DNA from: Lichenicola sp964247755
GTDB taxonomy: Bacteria; Pseudomonadota; Alphaproteobacteria; Acetobacterales; Acetobacteraceae
Assembly (NCBI GenBank): GCA_964247755.1
Contig: CAXTVX010000001.1
Span: forward strand, 310,001-374,000
Length of the DNA: 64,000 bases
Reading direction: 5' to 3'
Both the position numbers and the translations under genes were made by a program. Shown piece by piece: positions 47,020 through 55,074 of this stretch (its first letter is position 1; every line of letters starts with the position of its first letter). A model generated the notes under the pieces. The model was not told the DNA's origin. It saw only the letters and a program-made list of their open reading frames with translations, and did no database searches.

Positions 47020-47137
47020 GGACAAGCGCCATCAGGTTCTGCAAGCAGCGGCCGGTGGATGGGATCGAGGGAGTGGCGAGGCAACCGGTCCGGCCTGCCC
47101 GGCGTCCCTGCCGGGACGCGGCGGGAGCATCGATCGC

Positions 47138-48973
47138 TTGTACAACCCCATTTCCGACTACGGGCTGATCGGGGACACGCACAGCACCGCGCTGATCGAC
47201 CGCGACGGCTCGATCGACTGGCTGTGCTGGCCGCGGCACGACTCGCCGTCGGTGTTCGCACGACTGCTGGACGACCGCAGGGGCGGCTCCTGCAGCCTTG
47301 CGCTGGACGGGGTGACCGGGCGGAGCCGGCGCTACCTGCCCGGCACCAACATCCTGGAGACGCGGTTCGAGACGGCCGGCGGGGTGGCGGTGCTGCTGGA
47401 CCTGATGCCGGTGGGGCCGCCGGCCGCGTTGGCCGAGGAGGGGCCGGACGGCGAGGCGGAAGGCCGGCTGGTCCGGATCCTGTGCTGCGAGAGCGGCAGC
47501 GTGTCGGGCGGGTTCGAGGTGCGGCCGGCGTTCGACTACGGCCGTGCCGGGGCGGAGCTGGAAGCGGTGGAGCACGGGGTGCTGTTCACCGCGGGCGGGC
47601 ACGTGTTGCGGGCGACCGGCAGCGAGCCGATGGCGGTGGAGGGTGCCGCGGCTTCAATGGCGTTCCGGCTCGGGGCCGGGACGCGTTGCGTGCTGGTGCT
47701 GACCCATGGCAGCGGCGAACGGCCGCCCCTGGACGGGATCCGGGACGCGCTGCATCGGCTGGAGCGGACCCGGGCGTACTGGGAGCAGTGGAGCGCGCGC
47801 TGCTCCTACCGCGGCCGGTATCGCGACGCGGTGCTGCGGGGCGCGCTGTGCCTCAAGCTGCTGACCTATGCGCCGAGCGGCGGCATCGTCGCGGCACCCA
47901 CCACCTCGCTGCCGGAGGCGGTGCCAGGCAACCGCAACTACGACTACCGCTTCGCCTGGATGCGCGATGCGAGCTTCACCGTGGCCTGCTTCGTGCGGCT
48001 CGGCTACACGCGCGAGGCGGGGGAGTTCCTGCGCTTCCTGCGCGACTCCGGTGCAAGCTACGGCCGCGAGCTGCGCCTGATGTATGGGATCGGCGGCGAC
48101 GCGCCGGAGCAGGCCGACCTCGATGGGCTCGAAGGGTGGCGCGGGGTGGGGCCGGTGCGGGTCGGCAACAACGCGGTTCATCAGGTGCAGAGCGACATCT
48201 ACGGCGAGCTGCTGTCCGCGCTGCACGACTTCCTCCAGGCGGTGCAGTTCGACCCGCCGCAGAAGACCAACGACCACCTGCCGAAGGTGCTGGAGAACCT
48301 GGTCGAGGCGGCGCTGGCGCAGCGGGTGCGGCCGGACCAGGGGCTGTGGGAGATGCCGGGGCCGCCGCAGGTGATGCTGCACAGCCAGGCGATGATCTGG
48401 GTCGCGGTGACCCGCGCCGCAGCGATCGGGCGTCGGATCGGGCATCCGGAGCCGGCGGTGCTGGATGGGTGGGAGCGGCTCGGGCGGGAGCTGCGGGAGG
48501 AGTTCCTCGGTCGTGGCTGGAACGAGGCGGCGGGGGCCTACACCATGGCCCATGGCGGCACGGCGCTGGACGCCTCGGTGCTGCGCCTGGTGATCTTCGA
48601 GGCGATCGACGCGCACGATCCGCGCCTATCGGCGACGCTGGCGGCGATCGAGCGGGAGCTGGGCGACGGCGACCTGCTCTACCGCTACCGGGTGGACGAC
48701 ACGCTGGAGGGCGAGGAGGGGACGTTCACCGCGTGCGCGTTCTGGCGCTCCTACGTGCTGGCGATGGCCGGTCGCGGCGACGAGGCGACGGCGCTGTTCG
48801 AGCGGCTGCTGTTGCGCGGCAACGATCTCGGGCTGTTCGCGGAGGAGATCGACCCGGCCAGCGGCGAGCAGCGGGGCAACTTCCCGCAGGCCTTCACCCA
48901 CATGGCGCTGATCCGGAACGCGCTCCGGCTGCAGGCGCCGGGCGATGGGCCGGGGACGGCCGGCGGGGTCTGA
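47138..48973 (+). CDS. Glycoside hydrolase family 15 protein (glucoamylase/trehalase-like)
   Basis: A 611-aa GH15 enzyme. The first 200 residues are the beta-sandwich (PISDYGLIGDTHSTALIDRDGSIDWLCWPRHDS). The (alpha/alpha)6 barrel carries YDYRFAWMRDASFT, GLWEMPGPPQVMLHSQAM (a catalytic Glu) and GTFTACAFWRSYVLAMAG with GNFPQAFTHMALIRNA near the end. Relatives hydrolyse starch, isomaltose or trehalose; bacterial and mycobacterial members of this length are often trehalases. TTG start, chosen because LYNPISDY matches the family N terminus (usually MYNPI); a GGGAG lies 10 nt upstream. Confidence 0.9.
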   Translation: MYNPISDYGLIGDTHSTALIDRDGSIDWLCWPRHDSPSVFARLLDDRRGGSCSLALDGVTGRSRRYLPGTNILETRFETAGGVAVLLDLMPVGPPAALAEEGPDGEAEGRLVRILCCESGSVSGGFEVRPAFDYGRAGAELEAVEHGVLFTAGGHVLRATGSEPMAVEGAAASMAFRLGAGTRCVLVLTHGSGERPPLDGIRDALHRLERTRAYWEQWSARCSYRGRYRDAVLRGALCLKLLTYAPSGGIVAAPTTSLPEAVPGNRNYDYRFAWMRDASFTVACFVRLGYTREAGEFLRFLRDSGASYGRELRLMYGIGGDAPEQADLDGLEGWRGVGPVRVGNNAVHQVQSDIYGELLSALHDFLQAVQFDPPQKTNDHLPKVLENLVEAALAQRVRPDQGLWEMPGPPQVMLHSQAMIWVAVTRAAAIGRRIGHPEPAVLDGWERLGRELREEFLGRGWNEAAGAYTMAHGGTALDASVLRLVIFEAIDAHDPRLSATLAAIERELGDGDLLYRYRVDDTLEGEEGTFTACAFWRSYVLAMAGRGDEATALFERLLLRGNDLGLFAEEIDPASGEQRGNFPQAFTHMALIRNALRLQAPGDGPGTAGGV

Positions 48974-49177
48974 ACAGGGGATCCGGGTCCACCCGGCCAG
49001 GAAGGCGAGCGCTGCAAGGTCGTTGCGAACGGGCCTTGATCCGCTTCGAGGCTCAGGCGTGGCGTATGGGGGGACTGCGCCGGTTCTTCGGGCGGCGGAA
49101 CACGCGCTGGATTGCGTTGCGCCGCGTGTCGACGCGGCAATCGAGCGGCTGCATCCCACTACACAACGGATGCCTGG

Positions 49178-49726
49178 CTATTTCTTCCCTTCCTTTCTTT
49201 CCTTTCTCTTCCTCAGCTTCTCCCTTTCCTGCTCCTGGAAAAACTCCAGCATGCCTGGCTTGGCATAGACAATGATCCCCGTGCTGTCGCCATCGTCGGT
49301 GTCGACGTAGGGTTCAGCGCTCTCGAACAGCTCGTCCAGGCTGGCGGCAGTCTTCGAAAAGGCCTCGTCTCCTGCAATCTCGTGGTCCACGAAATAGACC
49401 GCTCCCTGCTCAGGGCCGTCGGCGGCAACGACGCAGAAATAGTTGCCAAAGCTATCCGTGGCGAACGGCACCAACAAAAGGTCGGAAGGGTTCTCGCTGT
49501 CGATCGCGCTCTTGCTCTGGGTGATGTCCTCGATCTTTTTGAACCTGTTGATTTCGCAATCACCTTCTCCGGGAACCTTGATCACGTTCGGTTCTGCTTC
49601 GGCGCCGTTCAGTTGCGGAAGCAGGGCCCTGAAGCGGTCGGGAAGACGGAAGCCGAGCTGGCGTTCGAGTTCCTGTATCTCCGCCTCGGACGGCACCCTG
49701 TCGGGAGGGTCGATCTCAAGAGCCAT
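49178..49726 (-). CDS. SMI1/KNR4 (SUKH) family protein, copy A
   Basis: A 182-aa acidic protein of the SUKH superfamily, whose members often serve as immunity proteins against polymorphic or contact-dependent toxins. The SUKH start (SEAEIQELERQLGFRLPDRFRALLPQLNG), a middle DLLLVPFATDSFGNYFCVVAADG and VYFVDHEIAGDEAFSKTAASLDELFE are clear. A Lys/Arg-rich tail ends it. Shine-Dalgarno GGAAGAAGGA. It is a close paralogue (about three quarters identical by eye) of the next gene. No toxin gene is adjacent. GC content is below that of the flanks. Confidence 0.82.
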   Translation of the reverse strand: MALEIDPPDRVPSEAEIQELERQLGFRLPDRFRALLPQLNGAEAEPNVIKVPGEGDCEINRFKKIEDITQSKSAIDSENPSDLLLVPFATDSFGNYFCVVAADGPEQGAVYFVDHEIAGDEAFSKTAASLDELFESAEPYVDTDDGDSTGIIVYAKPGMLEFFQEQEREKLRKRKERKEGKK

Positions 49727-50360
49727 TCCTTCTTCCTTTCACGACCGTGCCGCGTTGAGGTCTGCAACTACCTAACTTTGCGGTCAACTCCGTTCGCCGG
49801 TGTGAGCCTTGCGCACTCACAGTGTTCGCCGGTCTCGCGATCCAGTGGATGCTTAGTTGTTTCTTCTGCTTCTTCAGCAACTCGAGAAATTCCGGCTTCA
49901 TCCAGACAACGGTAGCCTTGTTGTCGTCATCCGTGTCGATGTCGGGTTCGGCGCCCTCGAACAACTCGTCCAGGTCGGCGGCGACCCTTGAGAAGGCGTC
50001 GTCCCCCGCGATTTCGTGGTCCACGAAGTAGATCGCTCCCTTCTCGGGGCCATCGACTGCTACGACGCAGAAATAGTCACCGCATCCATCGTCGGCGAAC
50101 GGCACCAACAAGAGGTCGGACGGGTTCCCGCTGTCGATCGCGTTCTTGCTGTCGACGATGTCCTCGATGTTTTCGAACCTGCTGATCCCGTAATCCTCGT
50201 CCCCAGGTCCCTTGATCACGTTCGGTTCTGCTCGGGCCCCGTTCAGTTGCGGAAGCAGGACCCTGACGCGGTTGGGGAGACGGAAGCCGATCTGGCGTTC
50301 GAGATCCCGTATCTCCGCTTCGGACGGCACCCTGTCGGGAGGGCCTATTTCAAGAGCCAT
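49716..50360 (-). CDS. SMI1/KNR4 (SUKH) family protein, copy B, with extended C terminus
   Basis: A 214-aa paralogue of copy A in direct tandem, upstream on the same strand. The first 160 residues align without gaps; then FLELLKKQKKQLSIHWIARPANTV runs on through what is spacer in the pair, ending 11 nt inside copy A. The extension looks like read-through of non-coding DNA after loss of the original stop. Tandem SUKH copies are typical of immunity arrays that protect against toxin variants; this role is inferred from the family, not shown here. Confidence 0.78.
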   Translation of the reverse strand: MALEIGPPDRVPSEAEIRDLERQIGFRLPNRVRVLLPQLNGARAEPNVIKGPGDEDYGISRFENIEDIVDSKNAIDSGNPSDLLLVPFADDGCGDYFCVVAVDGPEKGAIYFVDHEIAGDDAFSRVAADLDELFEGAEPDIDTDDDNKATVVWMKPEFLELLKKQKKQLSIHWIARPANTVSAQGSHRRTELTAKLGSCRPQRGTVVKGRRNGS

Positions 50361-50643
50361 TCTTTTTTTCCTTTCTCGGCCGCGACGCTCCCGGCAGGGC
50401 ATCGAGCACAGGCTGACAAGGCCGAACCAACTCTGGACCAACCGAAGCGACCTGCGCCACAGGGGTATGTCCGCAGGATACGGACGGAACAGCCGGAACG
50501 CTTCAGGCCGGACCGTATCGCCCCATAGCGGGGACCCACGACCCGGACCCGGCCGCCCTGCCCCGCCGCCGGCCTTGCACCTGTGCGCGACCGGCCGAAC
50601 CGCGGCGGCGCGACACCGTTCCCGTCGGCAACGGAGGACCGAC

Positions 50644-51723
50644 ATACCGGACGAGACCAGCGACCAGACGAATGACGGGCGGCCGGACGCGCTGCGGCGC
50701 AACCTCGTGTTCGGTGGCGGGATCGCCGCCGGGGTGGCGTTGACGGGTGCGGCGATCGGCACGGCCAGGGCGGAGGGCCGCACCGACACCGGGCCGGACA
50801 CGCTGGACGGCCACGTCATGCCGGAGCCGCCGGCGGACAAGAGTACGGGTCCGATCAAGCCGGGACGCGGTTCGGCGCTGACCGGCAGGGTGGCGGTGGT
50901 GACGGGGGCGGCGCGCGGCATCGGCAGGGCGATTGCGGTGGAGATGGCGGCGAACGGCGCCGACGTCGTGGTGCTGGACATTGCGGCACCGGTCAGCCCT
51001 GCTTCCGACGCGGCGCCGGCGACGCAGACCGAGCTCGACGAGACGGTGCGCCAGGTCAAGGCGTACGGGCGGCGCAGCGACGCGATCCGCGCCGACATAC
51101 GCGACATCGGCGCCCTCCGGGCCGCCGCCGACACGGTGGAGAAGAGCTACGGCCGGATCGACATCGTGGTGGCCAACGCCGCCATCCAGCGCTGGAAGCC
51201 GCTGCTGGAGATGGAGGACAGCGACTGGCGCGACGTGATCGACAACAACCTGAACGGCACCGCCAACACCATCCGGGCCCTCGCGCCAAAGATGGTGGCG
51301 CGCAAGCACGGCCGGATCATCGTGCTGTCGTCGATGCAGGGCAAGCACGGCACCAAGGACGCGGCGAGCTACTCGGCCTCGAAATGGGGCATCATCGGGC
51401 TGATGAAGTCGGCGGCGATCGAGCTCGGCGAGTACAACATCACCGTCAACGCGCTGATCCCGGGCCTCGTCGACACCGCACTCACCCGCTACGACAGGCG
51501 CCTGATCGCCAGCACGGCGGAGGTCACGGGTCACAAGCCGTCCAGCACGCCCACGCCCCAGCAGGCCTGGGACGCGCGGGCGCCGACGGTGCCGCTGAAG
51601 GTGGCCTGGCTGCAGCCGGAGGACATCTCGCCGGCCGCGGTGTTCCTGGCCTCCGACGCCGCCGCCATGGTGACGGGTGCCGAGTTCGAGGTCACTGGCG
51701 GGGACAGCGCCAAGGACATCTGA
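50644..51723 (+). CDS. Tat-exported SDR family oxidoreductase with apparent AUA start
   Basis: A 359-aa SDR preceded by a leader of about 50 residues with ALRRNLVFGGGIAAGVALTGAAIGTARA, a twin-arginine-like signal. The catalytic part has VVTGAARGIGRA, VVANAAIQRWK, Ser in SSMQGKHG and YSASK, then GAEFEVTGGD. Thus a periplasmic, cofactor-loaded dehydrogenase is likely. The only codon matching the Shine-Dalgarno ACGGAGGACCGAC is ATA at 50644; in-frame ATG 50467 would add 59 unlikely Arg/Pro-rich residues, and later starts remove the RR. The 283 bp before it hold no gene. Confidence 0.8.
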   Translation: MPDETSDQTNDGRPDALRRNLVFGGGIAAGVALTGAAIGTARAEGRTDTGPDTLDGHVMPEPPADKSTGPIKPGRGSALTGRVAVVTGAARGIGRAIAVEMAANGADVVVLDIAAPVSPASDAAPATQTELDETVRQVKAYGRRSDAIRADIRDIGALRAAADTVEKSYGRIDIVVANAAIQRWKPLLEMEDSDWRDVIDNNLNGTANTIRALAPKMVARKHGRIIVLSSMQGKHGTKDAASYSASKWGIIGLMKSAAIELGEYNITVNALIPGLVDTALTRYDRRLIASTAEVTGHKPSSTPTPQQAWDARAPTVPLKVAWLQPEDISPAAVFLASDAAAMVTGAEFEVTGGDSAKDI

Positions 51724-51862
51724 CGGGATCCGGATCGGGGCTGCCATACGGCGGCCGGCCGCCGGGCGGGCCTTTCGGGAGCGGGTGATCGGCGGCGGCG
51801 GCTCGGCTGGCGTCGCCAGGGCATGGCTGGCATGGTGGCCGGAACGATTCCGGGGCCCGCCG

Positions 51863-52819
51863 ATGGCATTCCTGTCCTGCTCGACGCTGATCGCGACCGT
51901 GTGCATGAACCCGACCATCGACGTCGCGGTGCAGACTCAGCGGGTGCGGCCGACGCACAAGCTGCGCACCTTCAGCGACCGCGAGGATGCCGGCGGCGGC
52001 GGCATCAACGTGGCGCGCGTGGTGCAGGCGCTGGGCGGGCGGTCGCGGGCACTGGTGATGACGGGCGGCTCGACCGGACGGCTGCTGGAGGAGCTGCTGG
52101 AGGAGGACGGCATCCCCTACCAGGCGCTCAGGATCGGCGGCCGCACGCGCACCAGCCACAGCGTCACCGACGCGCTGGCGAACGAGGAATACCGCTTCGT
52201 CGCCCAGGGGCCGACGGTGCGCGATCCGGAATGGCAGGAGATGCTGGGCCTGGTGTCGCAGGTCGATGCGGGCTGGCTGGTCGCCAGCGGCAGCCTGCCG
52301 CCGGGAGTGCCATCGGAGTTCTACGCGCAACTCGGCGCGGTGGCGCGCACGCGAGGGGTGCCGTTCGTGCTGGACTCGTCCGGTCCCGCCCTGTCGGCCG
52401 GGCTCGCGGACGGGTCGGTGTTCCTGCTCAAGTCGAGCCTGACCGAGCTGGAGATGATCGCAGGCCGGGCGCTGCCGACCCGGGCGGACCAGGAGGAGGC
52501 GGCGGCGGAGCTGGTGCATGGCGGCCAGGCCGGGATGGTGGCGCTGACGCTGGGCGAGAACGGGGCGATGCTGATGCTGCCGGAGGGGCCGCTCTGGCTG
52601 CCGGCGCTCAACGTGGTGGTCAACGGCACCACCGGCGCCGGCGACAGCTTCCTGGCCGGCATGGTGATGGCGCTGGCGGAAGGGCGCAGCCCGCCGGACG
52701 CGTTCGCCTGGGGCGTCGCCACCGGGGCGGCGGCGGTGACGGCGCTGGGCACGGCGCGGCCGGAGCGGATCACGGTGGAGCGGCTGCGCGGCCTGGTGAT
52801 CGGGCCGGTGCCGGCCTGA
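51863..52819 (+). CDS. PfkB family sugar kinase (1-phosphofructokinase type)
   Basis: A 318-aa ribokinase-fold kinase. Family marks are TVCMNPTIDVAV, DAGGGGINVARVVQALGG, the 1-phosphofructokinase-like LVASGSLPPGVP, LKSSLTELE and the catalytic NGTTGAGDSFLAGMV (Asp base and anion hole). Substrates of this group are fructose-1-phosphate, fructose-6-phosphate or tagatose-6-phosphate. No PTS genes lie nearby. The ATG at 51863 lies 139 nt after the SDR stop. Confidence 0.9.
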   Translation: MAFLSCSTLIATVCMNPTIDVAVQTQRVRPTHKLRTFSDREDAGGGGINVARVVQALGGRSRALVMTGGSTGRLLEELLEEDGIPYQALRIGGRTRTSHSVTDALANEEYRFVAQGPTVRDPEWQEMLGLVSQVDAGWLVASGSLPPGVPSEFYAQLGAVARTRGVPFVLDSSGPALSAGLADGSVFLLKSSLTELEMIAGRALPTRADQEEAAAELVHGGQAGMVALTLGENGAMLMLPEGPLWLPALNVVVNGTTGAGDSFLAGMVMALAEGRSPPDAFAWGVATGAAAVTALGTARPERITVERLRGLVIGPVPA

Positions 52820-52844
52820 GCGGGGTTCGTCCGGCGCGGAGGGG

Positions 52845-53462
52845 ATGATGGCGGGCGCGTCGCTGCTGCCGTTCCTGTTGTTCGCGCTGGTCGCCTCGGC
52901 GACGCCGGGGCCGAACAACGCGGTGGTGATGGCAACCGCGGCGACGCACGGGCTGCGTGCCGCCCTGCCCGCGGTGCTGGGCGTCAGCCTGGGTTTCGGC
53001 GTCATGGTCGCGGTCGTCGGGAGCGGGCTGGCCGGGGCGCTGGCGGTGCATCCGCTGCTGCACGTCGTGCTGCGCTGGCTGGGTGCGGCCTGGCTGCTGG
53101 TGCTGGCGTGGCGGATCGCGCGTGCCGGAAGCCTGTCGCCGTCGGGATCCGGAACCGCCGCGCGGCCCGGCTTCTGGCGCAGCTTCTGGGGCATGTGTGG
53201 GTTCCAGTGGGTGAACCCGAAGGCGTGGATCCTGGCGGTGGCGACGGCTGCCACCTACACGGCGCCGGGCAGCGGACTGCGCGCGCAGGTGCTGGTGCTG
53301 GCGGTGCTGTTCGTGCTGGTCAGCCTGCCCTGCCTCGGGAGCTGGGCGCTGCTCGGGGCCGGCACCGGGCGGTGGCTGTCGTCGCCGGTGCGGCTGCGCC
53401 GGTTCAACCTCGTGATGGGGCTGCTGCTGGCGGGCTCGGTGGTGCCGGCGGTGCTGGAGTAG
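52845..53462 (+). CDS. LysE family amino-acid exporter
   Basis: A 205-aa membrane protein with six predicted helices. The LysE/RhtB start FLLFALVASATPGPNNAVVMATAATHGLRAALPAVLGVSLGFGV includes the family's TPGPN motif, and QWVNPKAWILAVATAATY is the second conserved block. It should export an amino acid or similar small molecule by proton exchange. Two ATG codons (52845, 52848) follow GGAGGGG, 25 nt after the kinase. Confidence 0.9.
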   Translation: MMAGASLLPFLLFALVASATPGPNNAVVMATAATHGLRAALPAVLGVSLGFGVMVAVVGSGLAGALAVHPLLHVVLRWLGAAWLLVLAWRIARAGSLSPSGSGTAARPGFWRSFWGMCGFQWVNPKAWILAVATAATYTAPGSGLRAQVLVLAVLFVLVSLPCLGSWALLGAGTGRWLSSPVRLRRFNLVMGLLLAGSVVPAVLE

Positions 53463-53835
53463 GCCTTCGACGATGCGGTCTCCTTGCGGGAGCGGAAGAA
53501 GGCTGGGCGTGCAGATCATCGGCCTGGTGATGTTGTCGGTCGGCCTGGAGCATGGCGCGCAGCGTTCGTTGACCAGCATTCCGCCCGCCCGCTGGCCACC
53601 GGGACGGTACGCGGGAGGGCGGGTAGACGGCTGCTTGGGCAGGCATGAGGCCGGTCGGCGCCGCGCTGGGCATCGAATCGGACTCAGGTGCCGTGCTTGC
53701 TGCCGCGTTGGGGGCGTTGCGGGCGGGCTCGCCGGCTTCGGTTTCGGCTGGATCGCGGAGCACGGCGAGACGCACTGAGATGGACGACCTGCCCCCGCCC
53801 TGGGTCGTGTTGCCCGGGTCGACCGCCGACGATCC
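53463..53835. other. 373-bp stretch without a supported gene
   Basis: Frames on both strands lack recognisable protein sequence, plausible starts or good ribosome sites. No tRNA, repeat or terminator was seen. Confidence 0.45.
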
Positions 53836-54228
53836 GTGAACCAGGGAGCCGCCGACACCTACGTCGCACTCAACTGGCTGCCGTTCTGGCAGTCGCTCAC
53901 CCCCGACGGGAAGGCGCGCTACCTGGATCGCTGGTCGGCCTCGCCGGAATGGCGTGAGGCAATCGCGCTCCGCTACGACCACAAGGGTTTCGACGTCGAG
54001 GCGGACGCGCGCGAGGCGGATGAGCGGGCACACGCACGCCGGCAGGCGGCACCGGTCGGAAAACGTTCGCTGTGGGACCGGCTCAAGGGGGATGGCCGGC
54101 GTAACGGCGATCCGGCGTCGGACGGTCGCCAGCAGAGGGGCTGGGTGGGGCGAGCGACGTCGCGGGACATGCCGAAGCCCCGGCCGCCACTGGCGGCGGG
54201 ACGTCGTGTCGGACGCGATGCCGGGCGG
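53836..54228 (+). CDS. Possible small hypothetical protein with no stop before the opposing nadC gene
   Basis: From a GTG at 53836 the frame encodes NQGAADTYVALNWLPFWQSLTPDGKARYLDRW, SPEWREAIALRYDHKGFDVEADARE and GKRSLWDRLKGDG. These read like a real helical cytoplasmic protein of about 90 residues, with Trp and Tyr content unlike a shadow frame. After about residue 95 the sequence becomes Arg/Gly-rich, and the frame stays open across nadC (opposite strand) to 55026. The end given here is only where the overlap begins. A lost stop or a frameshift near 54110-54180 is likely. Unknown function. Confidence 0.35.
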
Positions 54229-55074
54229 TCAGCCGTCGTAGTCGAGGCCGATGTCGAGCACCGCGACGGAGTGGGTCAGCCAGCCGATCGAGATCAGGTC
54301 CACGCCGGTCTCGGCGAGGGCCGGCGCGGTCTCGGGGGTCACGCGGCCCGACGCCTCGGTGATCGCGCGGCCGTCGACCATCCGTATCGCCTCGCGCAGG
54401 GTGGGCGGGGCCATGTTGTCGAGCAGCACGGCGTCGATGCCGACCGCGAGCGCCTCCTCGAGCTGGAGGAGGGTGTCGACCTCGACCTCGATCTTGACCA
54501 GGTGCCCGACGGCCCGCCTGGCGCGCTCGATGGCGATGCGAACGCCGCCGGCGATGGCGATGTGGTTGTCCTTGATCAGCACGGCGTCGTCGAGGCCGAA
54601 CCGGTGGTTGGAGCCGCCGCCGACGCGGACAGCGTATTTCTGCAGCGCGCGCAGGCCGGGGATGGTCTTGCGGGTTTCGCAGATGCGGGCGTTGGTGCCG
54701 GCGACGGCGCGGACGATGCGGTTGGTGGCAGACGCGATGCCGCTCAGGTGCGACAGGTAGTTCAGCGCCACCCGCTCGCCGATCAGCACGCCGCGGGCGG
54801 GGCCGGACACGGTGGCGATGCGGTCGCCGGGGGAGATCGCGGTGCCGTCCGGGCAGTGGACGCTGAACTGGAGGTTCGACTCGACCAGGGCGAAGGCGAG
54901 CCGGGCCAGGTCGAGGCCGGCGACCACGCCGGGCTCGCGGGCCCGCAGCACGCAGCGGGTGAGGAGGTCGGCGGGGACGATGGCATCGGTGGTGATGTCG
55001 CCGGCGCGGCCGAGATCCTCCAGTAGCGCCGCACGCACCTGCGGCTCCAGCATCAGGTCGGGGAGCGGACTCAC
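54229..55074 (-). CDS. nadC: Nicotinate-nucleotide pyrophosphorylase (quinolinate phosphoribosyltransferase)
   Basis: A 281-aa enzyme joining quinolinate and PRPP to give nicotinate mononucleotide. Signatures are LEDLGRAGDITTDAIV, ERVALNYLSHLSGIAS, ICETRKTIPGLRALQKYAVRVGGGSNHRFGLDDAVLIKDNHI (PRPP and substrate site), VEVDTLLQLEEAL, VLLDNM and TEASGRVT. GTG start overlapping the nadB stop (GTGA). Third gene of nadABC. Confidence 0.95.
   Translation of the reverse strand: MSPLPDLMLEPQVRAALLEDLGRAGDITTDAIVPADLLTRCVLRAREPGVVAGLDLARLAFALVESNLQFSVHCPDGTAISPGDRIATVSGPARGVLIGERVALNYLSHLSGIASATNRIVRAVAGTNARICETRKTIPGLRALQKYAVRVGGGSNHRFGLDDAVLIKDNHIAIAGGVRIAIERARRAVGHLVKIEVEVDTLLQLEEALAVGIDAVLLDNMAPPTLREAIRMVDGRAITEASGRVTPETAPALAETGVDLISIGWLTHSVAVLDIGLDYDG

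Noticed and set aside
53473..53778. Small plus-strand frame after lysE
   Set aside because: Biased Arg/Gly/Cys composition, no ribosome site, no hydrophobic or motif pattern.
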